NCBI GenBank assembly: GCA_037043235.1
Contig: JAWRVZ010000133.1
Span: forward strand, 1,089,856 to 1,153,855
Direction of reading: 5' to 3'
Origin: Rhodeus uyekii
Lineage: Eukaryota; Chordata; Actinopteri; Cypriniformes; Acheilognathidae
Length of the DNA stretch: 64,000 bases
In this document: in pieces, positions 43,149-55,667 of the stretch
How the letters are laid out: every line of letters starts with the position of its first letter
Numbering within the stretch: position 1 is the first letter of the stretch
The notes under the pieces: generated by a model
What the model was told of the DNA's origin: nothing
What the model saw: only the letters and a program-made list of their open reading frames with translations
The model's database searches: none
Position numbers and translations under genes: made by a program

Positions 43149-44699
43149 CAGGGAGTGCAGAATTATTAGGCAAGTTGTATTTTTGAGGATTAATTTTATT
43201 ATTGAACAACAACCATGTTCTCAATGAACACAAAAAACTCATTAATATCAAAGCTGAATATTTTTGTATCAATATTTTAAATAGTTTTTAGTTTTAGCTA
43301 TTTTAGGGGGATATCTGTGTGTGCAGGTGACTATTACTGTGCATAATTATTAGGCAACTTAACAAAAAACAAATTTATACCCATTTCAATTATTTATTTT
43401 TACCAGTGAAACCAATATAACATCTCAACATTCACAAATATACATTTCTGACATTCAAAAACCAAACAAAAACAAATCAGTGACCAATATAGCCACCTTT
43501 CTTTGCAAGGACACTCAAAAGCCTGCCATCCATGGATTCTGTCAGTGTTTTGATCTGTTCACCATCAACATTGCGTGCAGCAGCAACCACAGCCTCCCAG
43601 ACACTGTTCAGAGAGGTGTACTGTTTTCCCTCCTTGTAAATCGCACATTTGATGATGGACCACAGGTTCTCAATGGGGTTCAGATCAGGTGAACAAGGAG
43701 GCCATATCATTAGATTTTCTTCTTTTATACCCTTTCTTGCCAGCCACGCTGTGGAATACTTGGACGCGTGTGATGGAGCATTGTCCTGCATGAAAATCAT
43801 GTTTTTCTTGAAGGATGCAGACTTCTTCCTGTACCACTGCTTGAAGAAGGTGTCTTCCAGAAACTGGCAGTAGGACTGGGAGTTGAGCTTGACTCCATCC
43901 TCAACCCAAAAAGGCCCCACAAGCTCATCTTTGATGATACCAGCCCAAACACGTACTCCACCTCCACCTTGCTGGCGTCTGAGTCGGACTGGAGCTCTCT
44001 GCCCTTTACCAATCCAGCCACGGGCCCATCAAGACTCACTCTCATTTCATCAGTCCATAAAACCTTAGAAAAATCAGTCTTGAGATATTTCTTGGCCCAG
44101 TCTTGACGTTTCAGCTTGTGTGTCTTGTTCAGTGGTGGTCGACTTTCTGCCTTTCTTACCTTGGCCATGTCTCTGAGTATTGCACACCTTGTGCTTTTGG
44201 GCACTCCAGTGATGTTGCAGCTCTGAAATATGGCCAAACTGGTGGCAAGTGGCATCTTGGCAGCTGCACGCTTGACTTTTCTCAGTTCACGGGCAGTTAT
44301 TTTGTGCCTTGGTTTTTCCGCACGCTTCTTTTCGACCCTGTTGACTATTTTGAATGAAACGCTTGATTGTTCGATGATCACGCTTCAGAAGCTTGGCTAT
44401 TTTAAGACTGCTGCATCCCTCTGCAATATATCTCACTATTTTTGACTTTTCTGAGCCTGTCAAGTCCTTCTTTTGACCCATTTTGCCAAAGGAAAGGAAG
44501 TTGCCTAATAATTATGCACACCTGATATAGGGTGTTGATGTCATTAGACCACACCCCTTCTCATTACAGAGATGCACATCACCTAATATGCTTAATTGGT
44601 AGTAGGCTTTCCAGCCTATACAGCTTGGAGTAAGACAACATGCATAACGAGGATGATGTGGTCAAAATACTCATTTGCCTAATAATTCTGCACTCCCTG
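43149..44699 (-). mobile_element. Tc1/mariner transposon, copy B
   Basis: 1551 bp with the same ends as copy A and TA flanks (43147-43148 and 44700-44701). It is nearly identical to copy A across its length. Confidence 0.96.
43477..44481 (-). pseudogene. Tc1-like transposase, frameshifted (copy B)
   Basis: Carries the same internal frameshift as copy A, plus an extra base near 44329-44332 (GGGTCGAAAAGAAG versus GGGTCGCAAGAAG) that breaks the N-terminal domain. It is therefore deader than copy A. Confidence 0.92.
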
Positions 44700-44701
44700 T
44701 A

Positions 44702-45930
44702 TTACACTTTTTATACTGTCCATGGCAAGGCAGTTTAACCAATTACCGGGGAGGTATTCCAGAAAACAAGGTTATCTTACCGTCAAACATATACCCTGAA
44801 CTCTTGGTTGATTAACCCAAACCTTGCATACTCGAGGTATGTTGATTCCAAAAATGCATCCGAGAGTAAGTTCATCAAACCCAGAGTATGTTCACGGAAA
44901 TGGACACTAAGGAAAAGCGTGCCTTACTACATTTTTCTTCTTTTTTTAATGCCGATTACATATATTCACAGCATATGAAAACACTTGTTCTGCCTTAGAT
45001 TAATAGATCATAACCAGTAACAAAACAAAACAAAACAGTAACAAAACAAAAGAATCACAATAATACAAATGAAAACAACTAAATAAATAAAATAGAAAAT
45101 AAAATTGAAATAAAGGAATAGGGGCTTTAAAATTAAGTTATACATATCTAACAGAGAAATCAATTTCGGGGCTTTATGTTTTTTTTTAAATGTTTTTTTA
45201 TACCAAGTTTAAAGATTTGCCCAAGAGTTAAAGCTCATTCAAACACTGGTTAAAGTTGGGTTTAGATTTAAATCATCTTCACTTATGAATGAAACATTTT
45301 CCAAAACATAACAAGACATTAATTAAAAGTCAAACTCTTTGTTCTAAACAAATCCCAAACCTATAGTGAGGGGTGGTCAACCTCCCTGGACCATACCCAG
45401 ATCTGCACATCTCTCCAAAAGGGTTGCACCAGATCACAACTAAAGAAAATGTGCTATAAATTGTATAGATTTCTTTCACAAAAGTCATAATTATTCACCT
45501 AAAAATTAAATTTCAATCTCATTGGTAGGATAGATCTCATTTAAAATGTTAGAGTTCACCTCCTTAGCTTTAGGGCCTACTCACACACCCTAAAAGCTTT
45601 AATCAACCATGTTGATTATTGTGAGAGGGATGTTTTCTAAAAATGTTTCACTGGAGTGTTTCTTATGATTATGATTAACACATGTTGCAATCACGTGTTT
45701 TTTTATTTATTGTTTTTATTTACTTTTTGCAGAACCACATACGATACAAAATCAGGGATAGAAGACTGTATCCCTCATATTGAACAATCATAACGACAAA
45801 AATAGAAAACAAAAATGGTTTGCAGAGTTAAGAGAAAACAAAATGAAATTACAGAGTTAAGTTCAGAAAGAAACATAGGAAAGTATAAAGCAGAAGTAAG
45901 ACACTTTTGTTTGCTTTGCAATCACGTATG
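44702..45930. other. Non-coding, one repeat end near 44745
   Basis: A GGAGGTATTCCAGAAAACAAG segment near 44751 looks like a repeat terminus. Otherwise AT-rich with nothing I recognise. Confidence 0.4.
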
Positions 45931-46230
45931 AACCGAAAGCCCAGAGGAAGTGACGTTTCACGAGCTCTGCGGTTGCTATGGTGACGATGATGGCTAGCAC
46001 GTTAGGTAGCTTTCGTTAAATCTATAATAAAGTACAAACAAACAAAAATACCTTTACTTTGAAATGTGTTGCACTCCCGATTTATTTGTTGAGAAAGAGA
46101 ATATCGCAGTTATACAGTTTTCTCGCAATGTAAAATAAAGCTGTAAACAGTAAAGTAGCTGTCCATCACCGGAAGCGTTTCGGCGCGGTCTTGCTTCTTT
46201 CATAGTACATGTGAGTTTTCTGGTCGTAAC
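45930..46230 (+). promoter_or_regulatory. Candidate promoter with RFX X-box
   Basis: A GC-richer island in AT-rich DNA contains GTTGCTATGGTGAC at 45972-45985, a near-perfect X-box (RFX site; reverse complement GTCACCATAGCAAC). An ETS-like CACCGGAAGCG lies near 46168. It is about 2-2.4 kb upstream of the first ccdc158-like exons. CCDC158 as the target is an inference. Confidence 0.5.
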
Positions 46231-46564
46231 AGTATGTGAATAGTATCTTGTTGTTGTTTTTTATAGCACAGAAAATGTAATAAATTGTTTTTATGTATAA
46301 AATACTTCGCGGTATTGTTTGTTCAGCTAACAGACGTTTATTCTACTTTATAACGTGTGATGAAACACAACAAAACTACACAATTGTCTTACAGCACTGA
46401 AGATTATTGACGGGATGAACATTAAAAAACGAAACATAAAAAAAATCGAAAATTATCAATAAACATGGATTGTACTCTTACTTTAGGCGTGTAACTGGAA
46501 TTTAACCAACATCCAAACGTGTTAATTGACTTTTTTCAAATGTGTATTTATTATTCATGTGTTA

Positions 46565-46567
<3 letters not shown>

Positions 46568-46651
<84 letters not shown>
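46568..46651. repeat. (TA)n(CA)n microsatellite
   Basis: About 35 TA units followed by about 7 CA units, adjacent to the hAT element. Confidence 0.95.
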
Positions 46652-46652
<1 letters not shown>

Positions 46653-46679
46653 TTTGTATTCTTTATTACGGCCCTGTGC

Positions 46680-47809
46680 CATAGGCGGAGTTTGGGGGGG
46701 GCTGGGGGGGGCACTGCCCCCCCAGACCAGATCCAATTAATGCCTGCCTTGTGCATTGAATATTTTTTTGTTATTACAGAATTCATATTTTCTCGTTTTA
46801 TTTGTCTTATCTTATTAGTTCTGTGTTTAGAATGAGTAAAATATGGCTAATTATTTTTTTATTACCGGTACTGTATTTAATTTTTTATTACTGTAGCTTT
46901 ATTACATTCTCCCGCGATTTGCGAATCTCAAAGTATCGCGGTACGTGAGTGGACGCTCTTCTCGTCCTGTTTTACGCGCTGAATAAACAAAATGGACATT
47001 CGTCGTTTTTTTAATAAATCCACTACTAAAAGTGTCAAATCTATCAGAAGAGAAGACAGTGGACATCTACGCATCTCGGAAAAAGAGGCGGCTTCTTCTG
47101 CATTAGGTAAGATATTGTAATGTCTGAAGTAGTTCTATGACAGGTCAAGGGAGGCTCTGTTTATGAACTTTAATCGGAACGAAGAAGAACCCCCTGGGGG
47201 GCGCGCGTTACCCTGTGGTATGCTTTTTTTGCCAGGGAGTAGGTTTTTTTGCACTGAACAAGAGCAGCAGATATGAAGCTCAGATAACCGTCTCCTCATC
47301 CTTTGACGTGTACAATCACACCAACCGGTGTTCATATGTGTCACGTGATCAACCTCAATTCACACGTGTTTTCACGCGATATCTGGCACTGATCCAAAAA
47401 AAAGACGCGCTCAGAGCTTGTCATTTATCAAAACAATTCAGTGTTTTCAACTACATAAGATTTCTTTTAGGTTTCAACAAGTTGAGCCAAAAAGTTGGTG
47501 ACTATTTTGAATTATCTTTTTTGTATCAGCGCTTTTTGTGGTATGTCAGGTGACAAGCATGGCGCGTTGCCATGGAAACAATAAGGCGAAAGTTCCAAAA
47601 TGGGGGGAGGGGAGGTAAATTTTTACCTCTTCCTAAGGGGGCGTGACAGAAAATAATTGAGATGCACTGGTATAAAGTCATTGTTCACTGTAAATGTATT
47701 TTATATGTAGAATGAATGATATATAAATATGATATTAAAAAAATCTGAGCTCGTGGTCTGCTGGCCTGATAGGTGCCCCCCCAAGCACAAAAGTGAAACT
47801 CCGCCTATG
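46680..47809 (+). mobile_element. Non-autonomous hAT transposon
   Basis: Terminal CATAGGCGGAGTTT and its inverted copy AACTCCGCCTATG are flanked by a perfect 8-bp duplication CCCTGTGC (46672-46679 and 47810-47817), diagnostic of hAT elements. The 1130-bp interior retains only a short transposase N-terminus at 46992. Confidence 0.95.
46992..47120 (+). pseudogene. hAT transposase N-terminal remnant
   Basis: 42 codons beginning MDIRRFF, a start typical of hAT/ZMYM-like transposases. A good donor (TTAG|GTAAGA at 47106-47107) suggests this was the first exon. The catalytic and dimerisation parts are missing. Confidence 0.7.
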
Positions 47810-48122
47810 CCCTGTGCATTTTTGTCTCTGAGTTCAACTGAGTTTGAATGTGAATTTGAGGCTGGCTGTGATCCACTCGTTATTCTGTTACAGACGAGCA
47901 TCGCATTACCAGTCCTGACCACAGGGTGGCGATATTGACTGAGAATCTATTTCTACCAGTTCTTCTGGTTCTAAAACTTCTGAGTTATTACAGTAAGTTG
48001 TCAATCTAATCACACACCCATCCTTCCAGCTGCTTTTCCTTCTGTCACTTTTTGATTTAAAATGGTTTTGTGTTAGAAAAGTTATAAAATAAGCTGCAAG
48101 TCACGCCTGTTTACGCCACTGC

Positions 48123-48185
48123 AAGATAAGTGAGCTGGAGTCAGAGAAACACCAGTTGTATGAAACTAAGGCAGTGAGACAAATG
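48123..48185 (+). pseudogene. ccdc158: Possible ccdc158 exon remnant
   Basis: After CACTGCAAG the frame reads ISELESEKHQLYETKAVRQM, coiled-coil-like. No certain donor; low confidence. Confidence 0.3.
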
Positions 48186-48374
48186 TTCCGAGACCATTGT
48201 GTTTACGCCAAAACTGCAGCACACTATGTGTGTGTGTGGGATGTTTCGCATTAGCACTGTCTGACTGATGCATCTGGTATGTTTGATAGTCTTCATATGC
48301 TGGATGTGGCTGTACTCTACAATGAGAGGAGGGTTTGTTGGAACGTAATTGAGTTGGCTGCTGGTTTAGGTCAG

Positions 48375-48453
48375 TGGAAGAGCAGTTGGCTCAATCCCAG
48401 TCCCAGGCCGAGAAGGCCGTGAGAGGAAGAGACCTCTCAGCCCAATTACATGC
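48375..48453 (+). pseudogene. ccdc158: Possible ccdc158 exon with stop
   Basis: After TTTAGGTCAG, the frame reads EEQLAQSQSQAEKAVRGRDL and then SAQLHA before a TAA at 48451. A coiled-coil exon interrupted by a stop. Confidence 0.45.
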
Positions 48454-48889
48454 TTAACTCGGCCAACTTTAAGTAATGTAGGCAACTCAAGACATGTTTG
48501 TTTTTTTGTTTGGAAACATCCAAAATCGCATACTCTCTTGAGTAGGAACTTATTCTGAATAACTGCTAAAAAGTATGTTTTGTATAGTTTGTGTGTGTAG
48601 TATGAATGTAATCCAGACGTACTACATTCATCACGTTGTTTTTACCATGTGACATCTCTTTACTGCCATTCACAAATCCTCTCCCGTGGCCTCATGCGAC
48701 AGTAACATGCGACACACTTCACAATCTCCCCGGAAGGCCAGTAAGTCATTAATTGTTTAGCTTTCTCTTTTATGAGGACTGTCAATTTGAACATATTTTG
48801 TCACATTCAGTTTTTTGCGTACTGTATAGAGATGTATGCGATTTTGGAAGCAGCCCTGTTTTTATTTTTGCAACACTATTTGCTTTTCC

Positions 48890-49221
48890 CGCTCCCCCCT
48901 CCTCCCTCCTCTCTCTCCTTCAAGCAGGCTGCTCAAACCTAAAGTGCATTACCGTACAGTAAATTGTCAAGTATTTTTAGAGTTTAATTGTCAATTATTA
49001 ATTAGTATTAAATGAGATCTTAATGGTTACAATTTTAACTGCAATTAATAGGGTAAAACCAAAAAAATATTTAAAATGGGCATTTGTGGTCATGTGGAAC
49101 GAATTAATTGATTTTTAGTGCATTCTTACGGGGAAATTTGTTTTGGTGTACAAGCATTTTGGTTTACGAGCTCGAATTAGGAACGAGGAACGAATTAAAC
49201 TCGTAAACCGAGGTATTACTG
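48890..49221 (-). mobile_element. Pogo/Tigger-like element, truncated
   Basis: Ends ACTCGTAAACCGAGGTATTACTG at 49221 with TA after it. The interior matches the left third of the element at 9684 in reverse orientation. The other end is not visible. Confidence 0.75.
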
Positions 49222-49224
49222 TAT

Positions 49225-49490
49225 TACAATATTTGACCTTTCTATTCATGAAAGACAGTACCACGGCTTCCACAAAAAAAGTAAATGTTTTCAACATTGA
49301 TAATAATAAAAAATGTTTTTGGAACAGCAATTGGCATATTATAATGACTTTTATAACTTTGCCTTCACAGAAATCAATTACATTTTTAAATGAATAAACA
49401 TTAGAGTTTAAAGACATTATAAACAAAAATACAAAAACGTTGATGTAAATGTCAGAATATTACCAACCCCGAACTTTTGAATGGTGGTGT
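49225..49490 (-). repeat. Dispersed repeat R1, partial copy
   Basis: GACCTTTCTATTCATGAAAG and GTTTTCAACATTGATAATAA are the antisense landmarks of R1. Confidence 0.65.
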
Positions 49491-50274
49491 GTGTCACCCA
49501 AGATTTATCTGCAAAGTTTTTATCTTATGTGAGTCTTGACTCATGTGAATTTTTATTCGTCAGAAAAAGTACGTCCAGCACGTTTAAGATCATTTGAACT
49601 AATTCATTTTAAAGAATGGCATTATCAAACTGTGTTTATTATACTTTTGAGCAGTTGGCAGAGACAGAACACCATGAGTCTAGTCGAGCTGCCAAGTCTG
49701 CACAATGAGAACAGAATTGATTAGAAATCAGCTTTAGAGAGCCAAGAGAGAGGCATATCGACTGCAGGTCGGCACAGCCTGTACCAGCCATGGACTCTAA
49801 CAGGAATAAATGCAATTGCATATTATATTACAGGAAGTATCACATGCTTTGAGTAAGTAATGCAAAATGATGCAAAGATGGGCCACTGTTCCATTTACTC
49901 AATACAGGTTCTTTTTTTTTCTTCTTTTTTTTAAACTACAAACTTGACAAATGAAGTGAGTGTTGACACAAGGCGACATCACACACTTTTTACAGCACTA
50001 GTTTTTCAAATATATTAATTTTACCACAGAATTAACATGGACATGTATTTGCACAGAAAGACTAGAGTTTGACTGGACACACAGCCTTTGCCAAAAGATG
50101 TGGGAAGTGTTTTCTCCTCCCTTTTAAAACATAAATGGTCTTTTTCCTGATGTCTGAAACCTTTCAAAACAGACCTGCTGTGACCCACTGGTCGAGAACC
50201 ATATGTTCTTCAGTGAATGTAGGCATGTTTGAGGCTTTTCAGTGTTTACATCTCAGTGTTGTTATGTGATTCAG

Positions 50275-50510
50275 TTGGAGAGAAGGCATTTGCCGGTGTT
50301 GTTGAAGCAGCATGAACCGCAGCAAGTCTACGTCCAGCTGGAAGAGGTTCAGGGTCTGCTGAAGGCCACCAGATGGCAGATGACCGGATGATGTGTGCAG
50401 GACTAGAAAATGCCATGCAGATAATCTCAGAGCACAGCTGCACTGTGGACATGCAACCATATTTGACTAACCAGATCGAACAGCTCAGAGGGGAGAATCA
50501 ACGATTAAAG
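50275..50510 (+). pseudogene. ccdc158: ccdc158 exon, frame broken
   Basis: 236 nt between TGATTCAG and AAAG|GTGGGG. The first frame (LEEVQGLLKATR) ends at a TGA near 50390; the continuation (MQPYLTNQIEQLRGENQRLK) is in another frame. Confidence 0.6.
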
Positions 50511-50765
50511 GTGGGGAGATTTGGGGAAGAACCCTTCAGCTAATTCACAGTTTAGGATGGCACAGTTATTATGTTGTTTCTCTTTAGAGAATAAACTGGT
50601 TATAGATTAAATTACCCCATTCATGGGCATTATTGATAATGAATGGCTAGAACAGGAAGAGCTACAAATATATATTACATAATTATTTCCTCTGATCTAA
50701 GCTGAGGGTTTTATATTGCACTTCTCACAATTGGCCCTTGCTTGTCACTCATGTTGGTTTAACAG

Positions 50766-50934
50766 GCTGCATTGAGGCAGGCAGAGCTCAGACTCAGCAC
50801 AATGGAGGTGGAGAAGGCCTGTCAGCAGGCTGCACTCTCAGAAAAGATCTGCAGTGTTGATCAGCTTACTTTAGAGAAACAGCAGATGACCGCTGAGCTG
50901 GGAGTGCGGCGTATGCAGCTTACCCAGCTGAAAG
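50766..50934 (+). pseudogene. ccdc158: ccdc158 exon (open)
   Basis: 169 nt, phase 1 end. Coiled coil with MEVEKACQQAALSEKI and VRRMQLTQLKG; donor AAAG|GTACCG. Confidence 0.8.
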
Positions 50935-51119
50935 GTACCGACACGGATTCATCTGAATGGCATCACAAACTGCAGACTGGCTTTAAAAACTGTTCAAAGT
51001 ACAGTGTCACCCAAAAATGTGACTGCTTAATCCTTGCTTTTATTGTATTGTATTATTGCATACATTTGTTTTGTCAGAAACAAACATTCAAACTAAGTGA
51101 CATCTGGGTCAGTCACGTA

Positions 51120-52904
51120 CAGTTGCGGTCCGAATTTTTCGCAACCCTGGTAAATATGATCAAAGATTGCTGTAAAAAAAATAAATGCATGGTTTATCCT
51201 TTTGATCTTTCATTCAAACAAATTCAGAAAAATCAGCAAAAAAGTAAAATAATTTAATGTTTTTCTCCAAAATATGTTGGCCAAAATTATTTGCACCTCT
51301 AGAATTGTTTTATGAGTAACATATCTCTGAAGTGTATTCCCATTAATATTTACTTTTTTTTAGCTCACCGGGGTAACTAGGAACATGAAATTGTCTAGCT
51401 ATGACTTCTTGTTTCACAGAAGTACAGTAATACCTTGAGATACGAGCGTCCTGACATACGAGCAAGCCTTCGAGCTAAATTTTGCTTTGAGATATGAGTA
51501 AACATTTGAGATACGAGCACACTTACAGACGCCGACTCTAGGTGGTCAAGCACTCGGAGCACCTCAAGCCGCTTCATTTATAGGGTAATTGCATATGATC
51601 TCCACTTGATGGCTACCTTAGTTTTACAGCGGGGGTTACCGGGGGCAGCGAGGGATTCAGCAGGAGTTATGTGTGTTCAATGATAATAAATATGCGGTTC
51701 TGAGGCATACGTTATTGTGTGTAGTCTACACACAAGACCCCTGGTGTAGTCTGTCCAATAAACACTAAACTTCTGTATTGTAGTTACATAATTCCTCCTC
51801 CTCCTCCTCCACACCAGCCGCTACTGGAAAAGAAGAAAGAATACATTTAATTTTAAATTACAGGAATCCTTATATTCTATAATGTTTGTATATGTGTGTC
51901 TCTATAGCAATTAAAAACATGTTTTTTGCATTGTTATTAGCACTAATAAGGGAGGGTTTTTTACAGGGCCGGAACTTTTTTTTTCCCCCGTTATTTCTTA
52001 TGGGAAAAAATTATTTGAGATATGAGCAACTTGAGTTACGAACTCGGTCCTGGAACAGAATATACTCGTATCTCAAGGTATTACTGTATAAATATGAGGA
52101 AACACAAAGGCCAACATAAGGAAACAAAGGAAACTTAATCATCCATCGTTTCAAGAAATATCTTCCACACTCATCCTCCAGATATATCAGACATAACTGA
52201 AACTTAATACGGGACACGGTTCTATGGCCAGGTGAAACTAAATAAAGAGCTTTTTGGCAGCAAACCCACCTGATGGCTTTTGTGAAAACAGGGATCAAAA
52301 GTACAACGTCTGCGGTTAATAATTCTTTTGCCGGAGCTGCTGGACGTCTTGTTCAGATACATGGTATCAGGGGTTTTATCAAATGTCAACCGATTTAAAA
52401 AATCAATCTGATCTTATAATGGGCTGTGGTTGGAACTTCCATCAGGACAATGATCCAAAACAAACATCAAAATCAACACAAAAATGGGTCATTGAGAACA
52501 AAATGAAGCTTTTGCCATGATGGTCCCTTGAACCCTAGAGAATGAGAGGGGTGAACTGAAGAGAAGAAGCAACAACGTGACTCTGATCTCTTGTTGAGTG
52601 TTTCCCAACCTCGTCATCAGGCATTATAGGTAAAAACTCAGAGCTGTTTTCTTGGCAAAAGGAGGTTGCAAAAAGTATTTAATAAAAGGGTCCTAATAAT
52701 TGTGGCCAACATGTTTTGGAGAAAAGCATTTATTTCATAATGAGTCTTACCCCTCACTTTCAATTATTTTACTTCACTGAAAGGTTAGGTTTTTGCAATT
52801 TTAAAAAAAATGTTAATTTAAAAGGATAAACAATGCAGATTTATTTTTTTACAGCGATCTTTGATCATATTTACCAGGGGTGCCAATAATTCTGACTACA
52901 ACTG
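51120..52904 (+). mobile_element. Old Tc1/mariner element, interrupted
   Basis: Left end CAGTTGCGGTCCGAATTTTT (TA at 51118-51119) and right end AATTCTGACTACAACTG are diverged inverted repeats. Further matching subterminal sequence (GGTAAATATGATCAAAGATTG) is inverted near 52855-52875. A decayed transposase with HQDNDPKQTSK is visible at about 52440-52480. It lies in a ccdc158 intron. Confidence 0.8.
51425..52086. mobile_element. Pogo/Tigger-like element nested in the old Tc1
   Basis: Inverted ends CAGTAATACCTTGAGATACG and CGTATCTCAAGGTATTACTG with TA on both sides (51423-51424, 52087-52088). 662 bp, no transposase. Related to 9684-10743 but a distinct subfamily. Confidence 0.88.
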
Positions 52905-53209
52905 CTGTAGTATTTAAGAAAATAATATATTTATTAACTCTACAATTGTCATTGTGTAATAATCTATTATAAATTAAGAACATATTCCAAACACCTTGAA
53001 TACATTCGTTTAAATCAGAGGAGTCTAAAACATGACATTTTAAAAACTGATGAACTAACCTTGCCATGTTAAAAAAGCTCAAATTATCTGATATTTTAAG
53101 AGATATTGACCTCTGTATGATTGCTGGTGGGGGGTTAGATATTGAAATGCAGGAACACAGTTTTGTTAAAATGTTCTACTGTTTAAAATTTTGGGTTAGT
53201 ATAATTTTT

Positions 53210-53500
53210 TTTTTAAAGAATGAAGAAGAAGAAATTTATATTTTTATTCATTAAGGATAATGCTGTTCTTTGGAAACAATATATGACCGTTTCTACAAAA
53301 TATTAGGCTGCACAACTGTTTTCACTGAGCACCAACTAATCATATTAGAATATTAGACACAAAAGACTCGAGTAAGGATGGTGAAAATTCAGCTTTGATC
53401 ACAGGAATTTTACTGTATTTAATCATGAAATAAGTGCAGCTGACTGAGCATAAGATACGTCTTTCAAAAAACGCAAACTTAGACAAACTAAGAAATATTT
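53210..53500 (-). repeat. Dispersed repeat R1, copy in ccdc158 intron
   Basis: Diverged R1 (TTCAGCTTTGATCACAGG, TTTAATCATGAAATAAGTGCAG) directly upstream of the exon at 53635. The same arrangement, inverted, occurs at 39314-39840. Confidence 0.65.
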
Positions 53501-53634
53501 TTTTTTAATTATGAACACGTACTTTAATTAGGATTTCATATCAAGCATTTTTCTTTTAATAAGATTTTGTTTTATTATGATGTTGGGACAGTTAATTTAC
53601 CCTGACATTTTTGATGTTGTTCCCAATTAATCAG

Positions 53635-53787
53635 AGGGGCAAGAAGCTTTGAAAGAGCTATATGGCAGCAAGACCTGTGAGCTGGAACAACAAAACCTTA
53701 ACCTCTGGACTCAGTTGAAGACAGTGCGAGCAGAACTGGCCCAAGCCAACAGTTGGTTGAGAACACTGGAGGGAGCTGATGGTCATG
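53635..53787 (+). pseudogene. ccdc158: ccdc158 exon (open)
   Basis: 153 nt, phase 1 to phase 1. Ends SWLRTLEGADGHG, matching the CCDC158 junction before KVA.QKQITAKR. Part of it is duplicated at 39314-39393. Confidence 0.88.
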
Positions 53788-54778
53788 GTAAATGCTTTTT
53801 GTTTGTTTGTTTTAATACACTGTTTTAAGGCTACAGGTAGGAATACAACAAAAGACATTTAAAATGAACAATGAACTCTTTTTTTTGTTAGCTGAGCATT
53901 CACATTCGCCCTCAATAACCTCACAGGACTGGCCCCCTGAGTTTTCTAGAGATCAAAGGTTTTAGAAAAACATTCAGGAAAATTCTAATTACACTCTAAT
54001 ATAAATATAGGCATCCGTACCCATTCATAGCACTGCTGATATTTAAAGTGAGAATGTTTTTACATCCTCTACAGTGTTACCTCAGGAAAAACCAGACCTA
54101 GGCCAAGTGTATATAAAATAAAAGGCGGAAGACCACACCCTGCATTACTGGATTTATTTACATTCTTTACAGCCAGTGTGTGGCCATGGTTTTGTTGTTC
54201 TCCATTCTTAATAATGGCAGGATGTCGACCTACTGAGATTATAGATCTGCTTCATACCCGCCTGCTGTTATTCCACTATGTACTTTTCCATTACTTAATC
54301 TGCACAAAGTATGCATTTTAACAGTTATACAAAGTTTTCAGTTGTTTGGCGTCAGTGTATTGAGACATTGTTTATTGTCAGTGTAGTGACATTTTTGTTC
54401 AAGCTGTGTGCAGTGGTTGTGGAGATTTCTCAGGTCTGACCTCTGTAACCCTCAATTGTTTCTTTTTTTCCTGTTCAATTGTGAGAGGGGCAGAATGAGA
54501 AAATGGTCTCATATGACGTAAGTTTCTGTTCATTGGTTCACTGGACAAAGTGTCTTTTGAAATGCAGACCATTCATTAACGATATAGTCCAAGTTATTCT
54601 CTTGTGAACATGATGCAGCTGACATAACAACCTGAGTTCATTCTGTTCAAATGTTAAACATTTCTCAAGTAGGGCGATACCTCAGTAATGCACTGTGTAT
54701 AATATTCTTCTTTCAGATTTGTATTCTTGGTATTTACTGTGGTTGAACTGACTGAAATGTGTTTTCAATGTATTTCAG

Positions 54779-54891
54779 GCCTTAAGGTTGCTCTTGGGGA
54801 GCAGAAACAGATCACTGCTAAAAGACAGCAGATTGATTTTCTGCAAAGCCGAATTCAGCTGTTGGAAGAGAGCGTTGAGAATCTCAAGATG
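54779..54891 (+). pseudogene. ccdc158: ccdc158 exon (open)
   Basis: 113 nt encode LKVALGEQKQITAKRQQIDF and RIQLLEESVENLKM; phase 0 end at ATG|GTGAAT. This is the most recognisable CCDC158 segment. Confidence 0.88.
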
Positions 54892-55359
54892 GTGAATTGC
54901 ATCACTAACAACAAATTTATGTTTCTCAAAGGATATTTCTCTAATTATTGTGTATATGTTACATTGAAAGAGGTTGTCTAGGTCCAAACTGTTGGTTATA
55001 AAAAAAGAATTTAGATAACTAGGTTATTACAATTCAAGATATTTTCAGACCAGTGTACTTATTATTTTCTAAATAATTAACAATAACATTTGATGGGAAG
55101 GTATGGCCTGCAAATTAAGTTGGGCTTTCAACCTCATGGTCTTTGCATTCTAATAATGGTACTTTATTCATTTTGTTTCAAAAGTAATACTGAAACTGTT
55201 TGCTAGAGACAAGGGAAATAATTTTTATTGACAGTTGAGCACTTTTTTTTTTTCAAAAAGCACTGTCAGGGATACCTGTCTCCTACCACTAATATGCATG
55301 ATGGTATATTTATAGGTGAGGATTGTCAAAGACAGCGGAAAATTTGTCCTGAATTTAAG

Positions 55360-55667
55360 TGTAACGAATGGTGTTACTGGTGTGCGATGAGGAAAGCAGG
55401 GTAAACTCAATTTAATAAACAAAAAGCCAAAAGTATACACCAAAAGAAACACATTTGCAAAGAACAGAACTTAAAACTCAAACTCAGGCAACAGGCAAGA
55501 CATCCACACACCACTAACATCAACAATTGACAAACACAAGGGAAATGCAAGAGTGATTTATACACAAGGAAAATGACAAACACCTGGGAGGTGCAGGGAG
55601 TGAAAACAATAACAAGACTAACAGGAAGTGACAAAGAAGACCCAGACAGACAGGAACAAGTTTTACA
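55360..55667 (-). repeat. 3' LTR of the second gag-only element
   Basis: 308 bp. On the sense strand it has TGTATAAAT (TATA-like, near 55560) and, about 25 bp later, GTCAATTGTT (55531-55522), which is complementary (9 of 10) to the primer-site sequence. Confidence 0.88.
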
